A program made the position numbers and the translations under genes. Shown here piece by piece: positions 26,263 through 34,806 of a DNA stretch of 53,954 nucleotides. The notes under the pieces were generated by a model. That model saw only the letters and a list, made by a program, of their open reading frames with translations, searched no databases and was not told the origin of the DNA. The DNA comes from Candidatus Krumholzibacteriota bacterium (GTDB lineage: Bacteria; Krumholzibacteriota; Krumholzibacteriia; JAJRXK01): contig JAJDAC010000038.1 in the NCBI GenBank assembly GCA_029262065.1, positions 1-53,954 on the forward strand. Reading direction: 5' to 3'. Position 1 is the stretch's first letter. The number at the start of each line of letters is the position of its first letter.

Positions 26263-27717
26263 ATGCGTTGTTCTGGTCGCGTTTGCCCGTGGATTCCTGT
26301 GTTGCGGTTCATATGCCTGGGCGCCTTGCTGGTGGTGGGATGCGCGGCTGCTTCAGAAGTGCCGCAACCCGAGGCCGGCACTGAAAAACACAGTGATTTT
26401 CTCGACACGTTGCAGCACCGGACGTTCGGGTACTTCTGGGATCTAAGCCATCCTGAAACGGGGCTCTCCCCCGATCGATTTCCCACCGAGTCCTTTGCCA
26501 GCGTGGCGGCCACGGGTTTCGCACTGACGGCCTATCCCATTGGCGTGGAGCGTGGCTACATAACCCGCGAAGAAGCTCGGGCTCGCGTCACGCGGACCCT
26601 TCGCTTTCTGTGGAACGGCACCCAGGGCGAGGATCCCTCCGGCAGCATGGGATATCGGGGGTTCTTCTACCATTTTCTGGATCCCGCCACGGGAAATCGA
26701 TTCGGCGAAGTCGAGTTGTCTACCGTGGATACCGCGTTGTTGTTGGCGGGTGCATTGTTCTGTCAGTCGTACTTCGATCGCGCGCACGCCGAAGAGGTTG
26801 CCATTCGCGAGTTGGTGGAAAAGCTCTACCTGCGCGTTGACTGGAAGTGGGCGTCCGTGCGGCCGCCGGCAGTTTCCCACGGTTGGAATCCCGAGGTGGG
26901 CTTTCTCCCCTACGACTGGCGGGGCTACAACGAGGCGATGATCCTCTACCTGCTGGCCCTGGCCTCCCCGACGCATCCTGTCGACGATTCCGCCTGGGAC
27001 GAGTGGACCTCCCGCTACGAGTGGGGTGAATACCACGGCTACGAGTTTCTGGGTTTTGGTCCGCTGTTCGGTCATCAGTATACCCACCTGTTCATCGACT
27101 TCCGTGGAATCCAGGACGCGGTCATGCGCGAGCGCGGCCTGGACTACTTCGAAAACTCCCGGCGTGCGCTTTTGGCGCAACGCGCCTATGCCATCGAGAA
27201 TCCCATGCAGTGGCGTGGCTACGGCGAGAATCTCTGGGGGCTGACCGCTTGCGATGGCCCGGTCAATCAGGAGCTGGTGATCGATGGCAAGAAGCGCGTG
27301 TTCCAGACCTATTGGGCGCGTGGAACTTCGTTCGCGGGGACCGCTGACGATGGGACCATCGCACCCACGGCCATTGGTGGCGCGATTGCGTTCGATCCCG
27401 AAACCGTCCTTCCGACCCTGATCTCCATGAAGGAGACCTACGGCGAACTCCTGTTCTCGAAGTACGGGTTCCTGGACGCGCTGAATCCCACGCTTACGGC
27501 GCAGGTTCCCGTTCAGCACGGACGCGTTGATCCGAAGATGGGATGGTTCGACACCGACTACCTGGGTATCGATCAGGGACCGATTCTGGCCATGGCCGAG
27601 AACCATCGCTCTGGTCTGGTGTGGGAGACGCTCTCACGCAACCCGCACATCATTCGCGGCCTGCGTCGGGCCGGCTTTCAAGGCGGTTGGCTCGATGATG
27701 CTCCGGAGTCACCGTGA
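26263..27717 (+). CDS. GH144-type endo-beta-1,2-glucanase-like lipoprotein (Glycoamylase family, PF10091)
   Basis: A 484-aa lipoprotein: lipobox LVVGC with the modified Cys at residue 27. The rest is an alpha/alpha-toroid 'putative glucoamylase' domain, the family that holds GH144 endo-beta-1,2-glucanases: LDTLQHRTFGYFWDLSHPET, SVAATGFALTA, GYRGFFYHFLDP, ELSTVDTALLLAGAL, YNEAMILYLLALASP, GPLFGHQYTHLFIDFRGI, NLWGLTACDGP and YLGIDQGPI. It hydrolyses beta-1,2-glucan to sophoro-oligosaccharides if function follows family. The lipid anchor and lack of a sorting domain place it at the periplasmic face of a membrane, unlike its paralog at 48143. Start has GGAG 8 bases upstream. Convergent with the GH94 gene 18 bases away. 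Confidence 0.85.
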   Translation: MRCSGRVCPWIPVLRFICLGALLVVGCAAASEVPQPEAGTEKHSDFLDTLQHRTFGYFWDLSHPETGLSPDRFPTESFASVAATGFALTAYPIGVERGYITREEARARVTRTLRFLWNGTQGEDPSGSMGYRGFFYHFLDPATGNRFGEVELSTVDTALLLAGALFCQSYFDRAHAEEVAIRELVEKLYLRVDWKWASVRPPAVSHGWNPEVGFLPYDWRGYNEAMILYLLALASPTHPVDDSAWDEWTSRYEWGEYHGYEFLGFGPLFGHQYTHLFIDFRGIQDAVMRERGLDYFENSRRALLAQRAYAIENPMQWRGYGENLWGLTACDGPVNQELVIDGKKRVFQTYWARGTSFAGTADDGTIAPTAIGGAIAFDPETVLPTLISMKETYGELLFSKYGFLDALNPTLTAQVPVQHGRVDPKMGWFDTDYLGIDQGPILAMAENHRSGLVWETLSRNPHIIRGLRRAGFQGGWLDDAPESP

Positions 27718-27735
27718 GTCCATCGGCCAGAGTCG

Positions 27736-30700
27736 TCATTGCCCCTCGCGCGATCCCAGGATGAGAAGGATGTGATGGCGTGCACCATCGGTGGGAACGG
27801 GGGCGATGCAGGTTCCCGCTTCCACGGCGAGAGGTTGGCCGTCGAGCGAAGCCGCCACCACGTGCTTGGCCTGTTGGTTGGGATTTGTGGCCTCAATGAC
27901 AACTGGTTCCTGCGCACCCCGTAGTCTCAACTCCAGGGTAAACCCAGGCCATTCGTCGGGAATGCACGGCTTGATCAGGAACGTATCGCCGCCCCGCATT
28001 CTCAGTCCCAGCAACGATTCCACCACGGCCCGAAGCATCCATCCGGAAGAACCGGTATACCAGCTCCAGCCGCCGCGTCCGATGTGGGGTTCGGTCCCCG
28101 CGACGTCGGCCGCCACGACATAGGGTTCCAGACCATAGATAGAGATCGCTTCCGCGCTGTCGGTATGGGCTCGGGGCGTCAGCATTTCGAGGTACCGGGC
28201 GACCCTGTGGTTCTGACCAAGCTCGGCCAGGGCCATGACCACCCACAAGGCGGCGTGGGTGTACTGTCCCCCATTCTCGCGAACCCCCGGGACATAGCCG
28301 CGGATGTACCCCGGATCGTGTGGCGTGTGCTCGAACGGCGGCGTGAGCAGGCGAATCAGACCGGCGCGTTCATCGATGAGATGCTCTTCGACCGAAGCCA
28401 CCGCCCGCAGAGATCTTTCGGGCGGTGCTATCTTCGAAAGCACGGCCCACGCCTGGGTCAGCGCGTCGATGCGGCACTCGGCACTTTCACTGGAACCCAA
28501 CGGTTCTCCGTTGTCATAGTAGCCGCGGCGGTACCACGCTCCATCCCACGCTTCGTTCACCGCGCCGACCATATCGTCGTAGTACGCCTGATAGCTGCGA
28601 ATCCGATCCTCGTCGCCGCGGGCGTCACAGAAGGGCAGGAATGAGGCGATCGTGGTGTAGAGAAACTGACCGAGCCAGACGCTTTCGCCTCGACCTTCAC
28701 GGCCGACGCGATTCATGCCGTCGTTCCAGTCGCCGGTGCCAAACAGGGGAAGGCCATGTGACCCCCGCGTAAGCGAACGATCGAGTGCTCGACAGCAGTG
28801 CTCGTACACGGAGGCCGACTGCGACGAAACACGCGGGTACATGTAGGCCTCGTCCTCGCCGGGCTTCAGCGGCCGGGCCGTCATGAAGGGCACGATCTCA
28901 TCAAGGACGGCGGTATCGCCGGTGGTTTCCACGTAGGTGGCCACGATGTAGGGGAGCCACAACAGATCGTCGGCGAAACGCGTCCGGATTCCCTCGCTCG
29001 TGGGTGGGTGCCACCAGTGAAGCACGTCGCCCTCTTCGAACTGATGCGACGCGTGCAGAAGGATCTGGCGGCGGGTGAGTTCTGGTGCAACCAGAAACAG
29101 GGCCGACACGTCCTGGAGTTGATCGCGAAACCCAAACGCTCCGCCCGACTGGTAGAACGCGGTTCGTCCCCACAGCCGACACGACAGCGTCTGATACAGA
29201 AGCCATCCGTTCACCGTCTGGTTCAGCGCGGTTGACGGTGTATCGATGCGAATCGTGTTGAGGGTCCGATCCCAGAAAGAACGAGCGTTGTTCCATTCGC
29301 CGTCGAGGGCGTCGGGCCGCGCGAGTCCATCAATGGTCTGATGGACTTCGTCCACCGACGCGCCCTCTCCCAGAACGAAATAGGCCTGTGCCGTGGCGCC
29401 GGGGGCAATTTCCACCGACAGTTGCCAGGCCATGCACGGGTCGAGTGCAGTTCCATCGTTGCAGTCCAGCGGCAGCGATTGCGAAATCGCCAGGGGGTTG
29501 GCCGCCGATCGGCCTCGGCCTATGAAGGTCGCCCGATCGCACGTGTAGTGAACCGCGGTTGCCTGCGGACCCGCCCAGGCGGTAGCGAAGGCAACACGGG
29601 ATTGGAACGGTCCCGACAGTCTGTTTCGGGCGAGGATGGCTCCGCAGACCGGGTCGAATTCGGTGGCTACGAACCGCCCCGCCGATGGCCGATCGGTGCC
29701 GAGCAACAACTCGCAGTAGGAAAACAGCGAAAGTCGCCGAGTGGACGTTCCCTGGTTGGTGACCGACAACGCGACCACCTTGAACCCTTCGGTTCTGGCG
29801 CCGAACATGATCGTGTCGTGCACAAGTGAGCGTCCCGAATGGCGAAAGCGGCTGAACCCGAAGCCGTGCTCGACCTGGTAGTCGCCCGGAAGTGGGCACG
29901 GCCCTGGTAATGGCGACCACGACTCTCCGCTGGCGTCGTCGCGCACGTAGAGTGCCTCTGAATGCGGATCCAGCAGCGAGTCGTTGTTCCACGGGGTCAA
30001 ACGATGGGTACGACTGTTGATGCTCCACGTACTACTGGCGCCGGTCTCGCTGACGAGGAATCCGAAGTGTTCGTTGGCGATGACGTTGACCCATGGCCGC
30101 GGCGGCAGCGAAGGGTCGGGTCCTGCCGGACGCACCGTGAGCCGGAAGGACGACGGGCGACGGTCGGACGGCTCGTCGTTGGATTCGTCCCAAAGTGCCT
30201 GCGCGCTGGCGCGTCGCACCGGGAGCAGCGCATCCACCGCCGCCAGTTCCACGCGTGGTTTCCGGAGTCTGGCCAAGACGGGCCATTCATCTTGAATCAC
30301 CAGGTGCGCGCACGCGTGCAGAAGATCGAACTGGGTTGGCGTAAGCCCAGATGCCTGGATGATCTGAGCCACGTGGGGCGTCGCCGGTGACGAGCCCGCC
30401 GGCGACGAGGCAACCGGCGACGAGGCCGCCGGCTCGGCGGTGCTGTCGAGAACGACGATGTCAATGGGGACGCAATGCCACCGCCAGTAGCGGGACATCC
30501 TTGCCACTCGCGACCCGTGCGCCAGATCTTCGGGCGTTGACGCATGAACCAGAGCGAATCTTCGATTCTCCGATAGGCCGAATTCCTGCAACCCACGGAC
30601 ATCACCCACGGCACGACGCAGTGTCTGCGCGCTGGTCCGCAATGCCGGATGACCGTACATGGCGTGCCAGGCCAGCTCTTGCAGATACTTGGCTTCGTCG

Positions 30701-31626
30701 GTGTCGATCTCCAGCTCACGCAAAACGACTCGTTCGCGATCCTGGGCGCGATCGAACTCCGTGGCCAGGTCCGGTTTCTTCGCCAGATCATCCAGCCGGC
30801 GTTCAGCCTCCAATCGATCGGCGGCGGCTCCCAGCACGAACGTGATCTGCCTGGTCGAATGCGGCGCGACTTCGACCGTGGATCGCAAGCAGAGAATGGG
30901 ATCCAGCACGTTTCCGGTCGTGTTCGAAAGCGGGGCGTTTCCGATCAGGGCGCGGGGCGACAACCGCGAAAACCCTCGACCCACGAACTCAACCCGGCTC
31001 GACTCCCAAGCTTCAACGGGAGCGTCAAGAATCGCGTGCAGTACGAAGGGATTCTGTTCGCCGGCCGAGCGCGGCCGTCGCTGGGCGTACAACGCCCCGC
31101 GTTCGGAGTCATACGAGGTCTGGAGGAAGAGTTTGGAAAATTCTGGATGCGCGGCGTAGGCAGCGGGATCGGACAGCACGAGTTCGCACCAGCTCGTGAC
31201 TTCGAAGCGTCGGATCCGGTCCGACGAATTGACCAAACGGATGCGTCGCAACTCCATTGGTTGATCAGCCAGGACGCACGTTTCGAGTTCTGTATCGATT
31301 CCGTGCGCACTTCGCTGCGACTTGATTACGCCGGGAGACCAGTGGTGACGAGTGGTTCCCTCGAAGGGCTCTGACAAGGAGTAGGGGGTGGTATGGTAGG
31401 CGCCCGTTTCGAGATCGCGCACGAAGAACATGAGTCCGGTATCGTCTTCGACCGGGTCGGCCGACCATCGCGTCAGGTGCAACCCGTCGAACGACGAGTG
31501 ACCCGTCCCTTCACGACCAATCGAAACCGAGTAGCGGCCGTTGGTGAGTGACCACATCTGCGGCGTGGGACTCAGCGCGGACTCGATCTTGTATCCGTCT
31601 GGATCTGTTTTCACTGAACACTCCAT
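27736..31626 (-). CDS. GH94 glycoside phosphorylase, probable 1,2-beta-oligoglucan phosphorylase
   Basis: A 1296-aa protein with no signal peptide, so cytoplasmic. The C-terminal half has the GH94 catalytic barrel: GDWNDGMN with the predicted general acid Asp near residue 969, GAFGFRDQLQD, HWWHPPTSEGIRTRFADDLLWLP-type loop (residues about 880-900), ENGGQYTHAALWV, GRGGWSWYTGSSGWMLR. The N-terminal half contains two repeated beta-sandwich/linker regions, giving a size well above cellobiose phosphorylases (about 800 aa) and close to 1,2-beta-oligoglucan phosphorylases. Such enzymes split sophoro-oligosaccharides with phosphate to give glucose-1-phosphate. Flanking GH144 and ABC genes support this substrate. 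Divergent from the binding-protein gene. Confidence 0.85.
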   Translation of the reverse strand: MECSVKTDPDGYKIESALSPTPQMWSLTNGRYSVSIGREGTGHSSFDGLHLTRWSADPVEDDTGLMFFVRDLETGAYHTTPYSLSEPFEGTTRHHWSPGVIKSQRSAHGIDTELETCVLADQPMELRRIRLVNSSDRIRRFEVTSWCELVLSDPAAYAAHPEFSKLFLQTSYDSERGALYAQRRPRSAGEQNPFVLHAILDAPVEAWESSRVEFVGRGFSRLSPRALIGNAPLSNTTGNVLDPILCLRSTVEVAPHSTRQITFVLGAAADRLEAERRLDDLAKKPDLATEFDRAQDRERVVLRELEIDTDEAKYLQELAWHAMYGHPALRTSAQTLRRAVGDVRGLQEFGLSENRRFALVHASTPEDLAHGSRVARMSRYWRWHCVPIDIVVLDSTAEPAASSPVASSPAGSSPATPHVAQIIQASGLTPTQFDLLHACAHLVIQDEWPVLARLRKPRVELAAVDALLPVRRASAQALWDESNDEPSDRRPSSFRLTVRPAGPDPSLPPRPWVNVIANEHFGFLVSETGASSTWSINSRTHRLTPWNNDSLLDPHSEALYVRDDASGESWSPLPGPCPLPGDYQVEHGFGFSRFRHSGRSLVHDTIMFGARTEGFKVVALSVTNQGTSTRRLSLFSYCELLLGTDRPSAGRFVATEFDPVCGAILARNRLSGPFQSRVAFATAWAGPQATAVHYTCDRATFIGRGRSAANPLAISQSLPLDCNDGTALDPCMAWQLSVEIAPGATAQAYFVLGEGASVDEVHQTIDGLARPDALDGEWNNARSFWDRTLNTIRIDTPSTALNQTVNGWLLYQTLSCRLWGRTAFYQSGGAFGFRDQLQDVSALFLVAPELTRRQILLHASHQFEEGDVLHWWHPPTSEGIRTRFADDLLWLPYIVATYVETTGDTAVLDEIVPFMTARPLKPGEDEAYMYPRVSSQSASVYEHCCRALDRSLTRGSHGLPLFGTGDWNDGMNRVGREGRGESVWLGQFLYTTIASFLPFCDARGDEDRIRSYQAYYDDMVGAVNEAWDGAWYRRGYYDNGEPLGSSESAECRIDALTQAWAVLSKIAPPERSLRAVASVEEHLIDERAGLIRLLTPPFEHTPHDPGYIRGYVPGVRENGGQYTHAALWVVMALAELGQNHRVARYLEMLTPRAHTDSAEAISIYGLEPYVVAADVAGTEPHIGRGGWSWYTGSSGWMLRAVVESLLGLRMRGGDTFLIKPCIPDEWPGFTLELRLRGAQEPVVIEATNPNQQAKHVVAASLDGQPLAVEAGTCIAPVPTDGARHHILLILGSREGQ
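30383..30433. repeat. 15-bp in-frame tandem repeat inside the GH94 gene
   Basis: Units GCCGGTGACGAGCCC, GCCGGCGACGAGGCA and ACCGGCGACGAGGCC (30383..30427) plus a partial fourth encode an SSPVA/SSPAG-type linker (coding strand: ..ASSPVASSPAGSSPAT..) between conserved parts of the N-terminal half. It looks like a recent expansion in a surface loop. Confidence 0.85.
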
Positions 31627-31742
31627 GCCCCGTTCGACGCAAACCCGTACCGCGTTTCACAATTCATTCTGAGACGTTCGCCCCGGGCGAGTCAACCGCA
31701 AGCACCCATACGTGTCGCCGGACGTGTCGCCGGGGCACCGAC

Positions 31743-31817
31743 TTGACACTCGATGTCACCCGTGCCAACGTTGCCACCGGTTGTTGTTCCAGGTCTGGTG
31801 TTACATATCGTGAAACA
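31743..31817 (+). promoter_or_regulatory. Putative promoter/operator region for the ABC importer operon
   Basis: TTGACA at 31743..31748, then TGCCAACGTTGCCA (31763..31776), a dyad around CAACGTTG, and a second imperfect dyad TGTTACA-N5-TGAAACA (31799..31817) just at the likely translation start. LacI-family operators have a central CG in such dyads, so the first may bind the regulator at 38188. No good -10 is seen. An exact 12-bp doublet (ACGTGTCGCCGG at 31710..31721 and 31722..31733) lies just upstream. Assignment is tentative. Confidence 0.35.
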
Positions 31818-33108
31818 CATCTTCGCACTTCGATGGCTCTGGTTCTCGATGCTGTTCGGCGCGGGAGCATTGGGATGCGTCGGGGGTGGTTCCGAGGAAA
31901 CGACAGTGGTCCGCTTCTGGGCCATGGGTCGCGAGGGCGAAGTCGTCGAAGAACTGTTGGAGGAATTCGAGCGGCAACATCCACGGATCCGGGTCGACGT
32001 GCAACAACTCCCCTGGTCCGCCGCCCACGAGAAACTCCTTACCGCGTTCGTGGGTCGCTCGACCCCCGATCTTGCCCAACTGGGAAACACCTGGGTATCC
32101 GAGTTCGCGGCGCTCGAAGCACTGGAACCGCTGGACGAGTGGATCGAAGGGGCGCTGGAGCCCGAAAGCTACTTCGCGGGCATCTGGGATACCAACGTCA
32201 TCGACGACGTTCTCTTTGGAATTCCGTGGTACGTAGACACGCGGATGCTCTTCTACCGTAAGGATCTACTTGCGCAGGCCGGCCACGCCACGATGCCCGG
32301 GTCGTGGCCAGGTTGGCGGCAGGCAATGGAAGACGTGAAAGAGATTCAGGGGCCAGACCGCTACGCGATCCTACTTCCGGTGAATGAGTGGACGCAGGCT
32401 GTCATTCTGGGTTTGCAGGCGGGCTCGGGCTTGTTGGCCGACAACAACACCCGTGGCGCGTTCGCCGAGCCACCGTTTCGTCGGGCGCTACAGTTCTACG
32501 TGGATCTGTTCCGCGCCGGGCTGGCGCCACCGGTAAGCAACAATGAAGTGGCGAACCTTTACCAGGAGTTCGCCCGCGGCTACTTCGCCATGTACATAAC
32601 AGGACCGTGGAACCTGGGCGAGTTCGAGCGACGATTGCCAGCCAGCATGGCCGACCAGTGGGGTGTCGCGCCGTTGCCGGGCCCCAACGGCCGCAGTGAT
32701 GGAGTTTCGTTGGCCGGTGGTGCCAGCCTTGTAATGTTTCGTTCTTCCGAACACAAGGCCGCCGCCTGGGAGGTGGTTCGCTTCCTTTCCGCTCCAAAAC
32801 AGCAGGTTCGTTTCTTTGAACTCATGGGCAACCTGCCGGCGCGTCGCGAGGCCTGGCAGGATTCCAGCCTTACGCGCGATAGTCGCGTGGCGGCGTTTGC
32901 CGATCAACTCGACCGGGTGGTTGCGACGCCCAAGATTCCGGAATGGGAACTCATTGCAACGCGGGTGCAGGAGCACGTGGAACATGCGCTCCGGGGCACG
33001 ACGCCAGTCGACAGTGTTTTGGTGCGCTTGGATGCTGAGGTGTCGAAGCTTCTCGAGAAGCGGCGCTGGTTGCTGGCGCGCTCGCAAGCCGATGCGGGTC
33101 GGCCGTGA
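31810..33108 (+). CDS. ABC transporter sugar-binding lipoprotein (CUT1 family)
   Basis: A 432-aa solute-binding protein of the family-1 type: mature start near TTVVRFWAMG, then LLEEFERQHPRIRVDVQQLPW, PDLAQLGNTWVSEFAALEAL, PWYVDTRMLFYRKDLL, YFAMYITGPWNLGEF and a C-terminal ALRGTTPVDSVLVRLDAEV. A hydrophobic leader ends in GALGC, a plausible lipobox. The start is uncertain: GTG at 31810 gives a normal leader, an ATG at 31753 gives a longer one, and neither has a clear Shine-Dalgarno site. Its stop overlaps the permease start. From the neighbouring GH144 and GH94 genes the ligand is probably a sophoro-oligosaccharide. Confidence 0.88.
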   Translation: MKHIFALRWLWFSMLFGAGALGCVGGGSEETTVVRFWAMGREGEVVEELLEEFERQHPRIRVDVQQLPWSAAHEKLLTAFVGRSTPDLAQLGNTWVSEFAALEALEPLDEWIEGALEPESYFAGIWDTNVIDDVLFGIPWYVDTRMLFYRKDLLAQAGHATMPGSWPGWRQAMEDVKEIQGPDRYAILLPVNEWTQAVILGLQAGSGLLADNNTRGAFAEPPFRRALQFYVDLFRAGLAPPVSNNEVANLYQEFARGYFAMYITGPWNLGEFERRLPASMADQWGVAPLPGPNGRSDGVSLAGGASLVMFRSSEHKAAAWEVVRFLSAPKQQVRFFELMGNLPARREAWQDSSLTRDSRVAAFADQLDRVVATPKIPEWELIATRVQEHVEHALRGTTPVDSVLVRLDAEVSKLLEKRRWLLARSQADAGRP

Positions 33109-33986
33109 GCCTGGAACGCGAGCAGGCCAAGGCGGCGCGGTGGTTTCTGACCCCCGCCCTGCTTCTCATCGGCATGTTCTTCTTCCTGCCGGTTGTCGCG
33201 GGCTTGCTGCTGAGTTTCACCGACTTCGATATCTACGCGGTCGCCTCTCCGGATCGGGTCCGATTCGTGGGTTGGCGCAACTACGCCGATCTGTTGGAGT
33301 CGGACACGTTCTGGAGCGCGGTTCGCAACACGCTCTATTTCGTGTTGGTCGGAGCTCCACTCTCGGTGCTGGTTTCGTTGGCCACCGCACTTCTGGTCAA
33401 CACCCCCGGTGTGAAACTCCAGGGTCTATTCCGCACCATCTACTTTGCTCCGGTGGTTACACCGTTGGTCGCGGTGGCCATCGTCTGGCGTTACCTGTAC
33501 CACCCGCGGTACGGCCTGCTGAATCATTGGATGGAAGCAGTGGGGATCGATGCCATCGACTGGCTTGGCGATCCCCGATGGTCGATGCCCGCGATCATCC
33601 TGCTCGCCGTGTGGAAGAACTTTGGCTACAACATGATCATCTTCGTGGCCGGACTCCAGGCGATCCCCCGCGAACTCTACGAGGCAGCTTCGGTGGACGG
33701 CGCCGGACCTTGGTGGCGGTTTCGCTACATTACCGCTCCGTCGCTGGGACCCGCGTTCCTGTTCGTGGGAATCACCACGATGGTGGGGTTCTTCCAGCTG
33801 TTCGCGGAACCGTACGTGATGACCCAGGGCGGGCCACTGGGCAGTACCAGAAGCCTCCTGCTGTTGATGTATGAAGAGGGATTCCGTTGGTGGCGGTTGG
33901 GCGTGGCGTCGACCGTGGCCGTGTTGTTGTTCGGCTTCACGTTGGCGGGGACACTCCTTCAACTGCGGTTCTCGCGAGGTAGATGA
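33105..33986 (+). CDS. ABC sugar permease, MalF/UgpA type
   Basis: A 293-aa inner-membrane permease with six predicted helices and the EAA loop YEAASVDGAGPWWRFRYIT .. P near residues 188-215, which contacts the ATPase. The GTG start at 33105 overlaps the binding-protein stop (GTGA), and its end overlaps the next permease (ATGA), so the three are translationally coupled. It pairs with the 33983 permease to form the translocation channel of the importer. Confidence 0.92.
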   Translation: MSLEREQAKAARWFLTPALLLIGMFFFLPVVAGLLLSFTDFDIYAVASPDRVRFVGWRNYADLLESDTFWSAVRNTLYFVLVGAPLSVLVSLATALLVNTPGVKLQGLFRTIYFAPVVTPLVAVAIVWRYLYHPRYGLLNHWMEAVGIDAIDWLGDPRWSMPAIILLAVWKNFGYNMIIFVAGLQAIPRELYEAASVDGAGPWWRFRYITAPSLGPAFLFVGITTMVGFFQLFAEPYVMTQGGPLGSTRSLLLLMYEEGFRWWRLGVASTVAVLLFGFTLAGTLLQLRFSRGR

Positions 33987-34801
33987 TGCGATCACGGGCC
34001 ATCCTTCTCTATGCGCTGCTGTTGGGGGTAGCCGCGCTGACCCTCGTGCCGCTGCTGTGGATGGTCGCCGCATCGTTCATGTCTCCGGGGGAAGCCACGA
34101 CGCTGCCGCTGCGGTTGGTTCCGCGTCACCCCACGTTCGAAAACTACCTGCATCTGTTCACGCGTCTGGATCTCGCACGGAATTTTGCCAACAGTGTTCT
34201 GATTACGGTTCTGGCCACGTGCGGCTCGGTGGTCGTGAACACCATGGCGGGCTATGCATTCGGAAAGCTGATATTCCCCGGTCGCGACCGGCTATTCCGT
34301 GCGTTGACGCTTGCCCTGTTGGTGCCAGCTCAGGTGGGCATGCTTCCGCTGTTTCTTCTGCTGCGGGAACTGGGCCTGGTGAATACCTACATGGGCGCGC
34401 TCATTCCGTACATGGCCAGCGTGTTCGGGATCTTCCTGATTCGTCAGTATGCCCTCAGTCTTCCCGGCGATCTGCTTGACGCGGCGCGCGTCGACGGAGC
34501 CAGCGAGTTTCGCGTGTTCTGGTGGATCGTCGTGCCCACGATCAAACCCATCATGGTGACGCTGGCCACGTTCACGTTCCTGAGCGCCTGGAACGATTTC
34601 ATGTGGCCATTGATCATACTGACCGACAGCGACAAGCATACGCTTCCCCTGGCCTTGGCGAATCTATCGGGCGAGCACGTCCTGGACACCGAACTCATGA
34701 TGGCGGGATCCATGCTCACGGTACTTCCGGCCCTGTTGGTCTTCCTGGCTTTCCAGCGAAGCTACATGCGAGGCATAACGGCGGGAAGCGTGAAGGGATG
34801 A
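33983..34801 (+). CDS. ABC sugar permease, MalG/UgpE type
   Basis: A 272-aa inner-membrane permease with six predicted helices, a periplasmic SFMSPGEATTLPLRLVPRHP segment after the first helix that is typical of MalG-type subunits, and the EAA loop LLDAARVDGASEFRVFWWIV. It starts within the previous stop (ATGA). The following glycosidase-like gene begins at or a few bases beyond its stop, so transport and hydrolase genes form one unit. Confidence 0.93.
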   Translation: MMRSRAILLYALLLGVAALTLVPLLWMVAASFMSPGEATTLPLRLVPRHPTFENYLHLFTRLDLARNFANSVLITVLATCGSVVVNTMAGYAFGKLIFPGRDRLFRALTLALLVPAQVGMLPLFLLLRELGLVNTYMGALIPYMASVFGIFLIRQYALSLPGDLLDAARVDGASEFRVFWWIVVPTIKPIMVTLATFTFLSAWNDFMWPLIILTDSDKHTLPLALANLSGEHVLDTELMMAGSMLTVLPALLVFLAFQRSYMRGITAGSVKG

Positions 34802-34806
34802 CGTTC

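Noticed and set aside
27736-31626. Cellobiose phosphorylase
   Set aside because: The protein is about 500 residues longer than cellobiose phosphorylases and its neighbours are GH144-type genes; 1,2-beta-oligoglucan phosphorylase fits better, though specificity is unproven.
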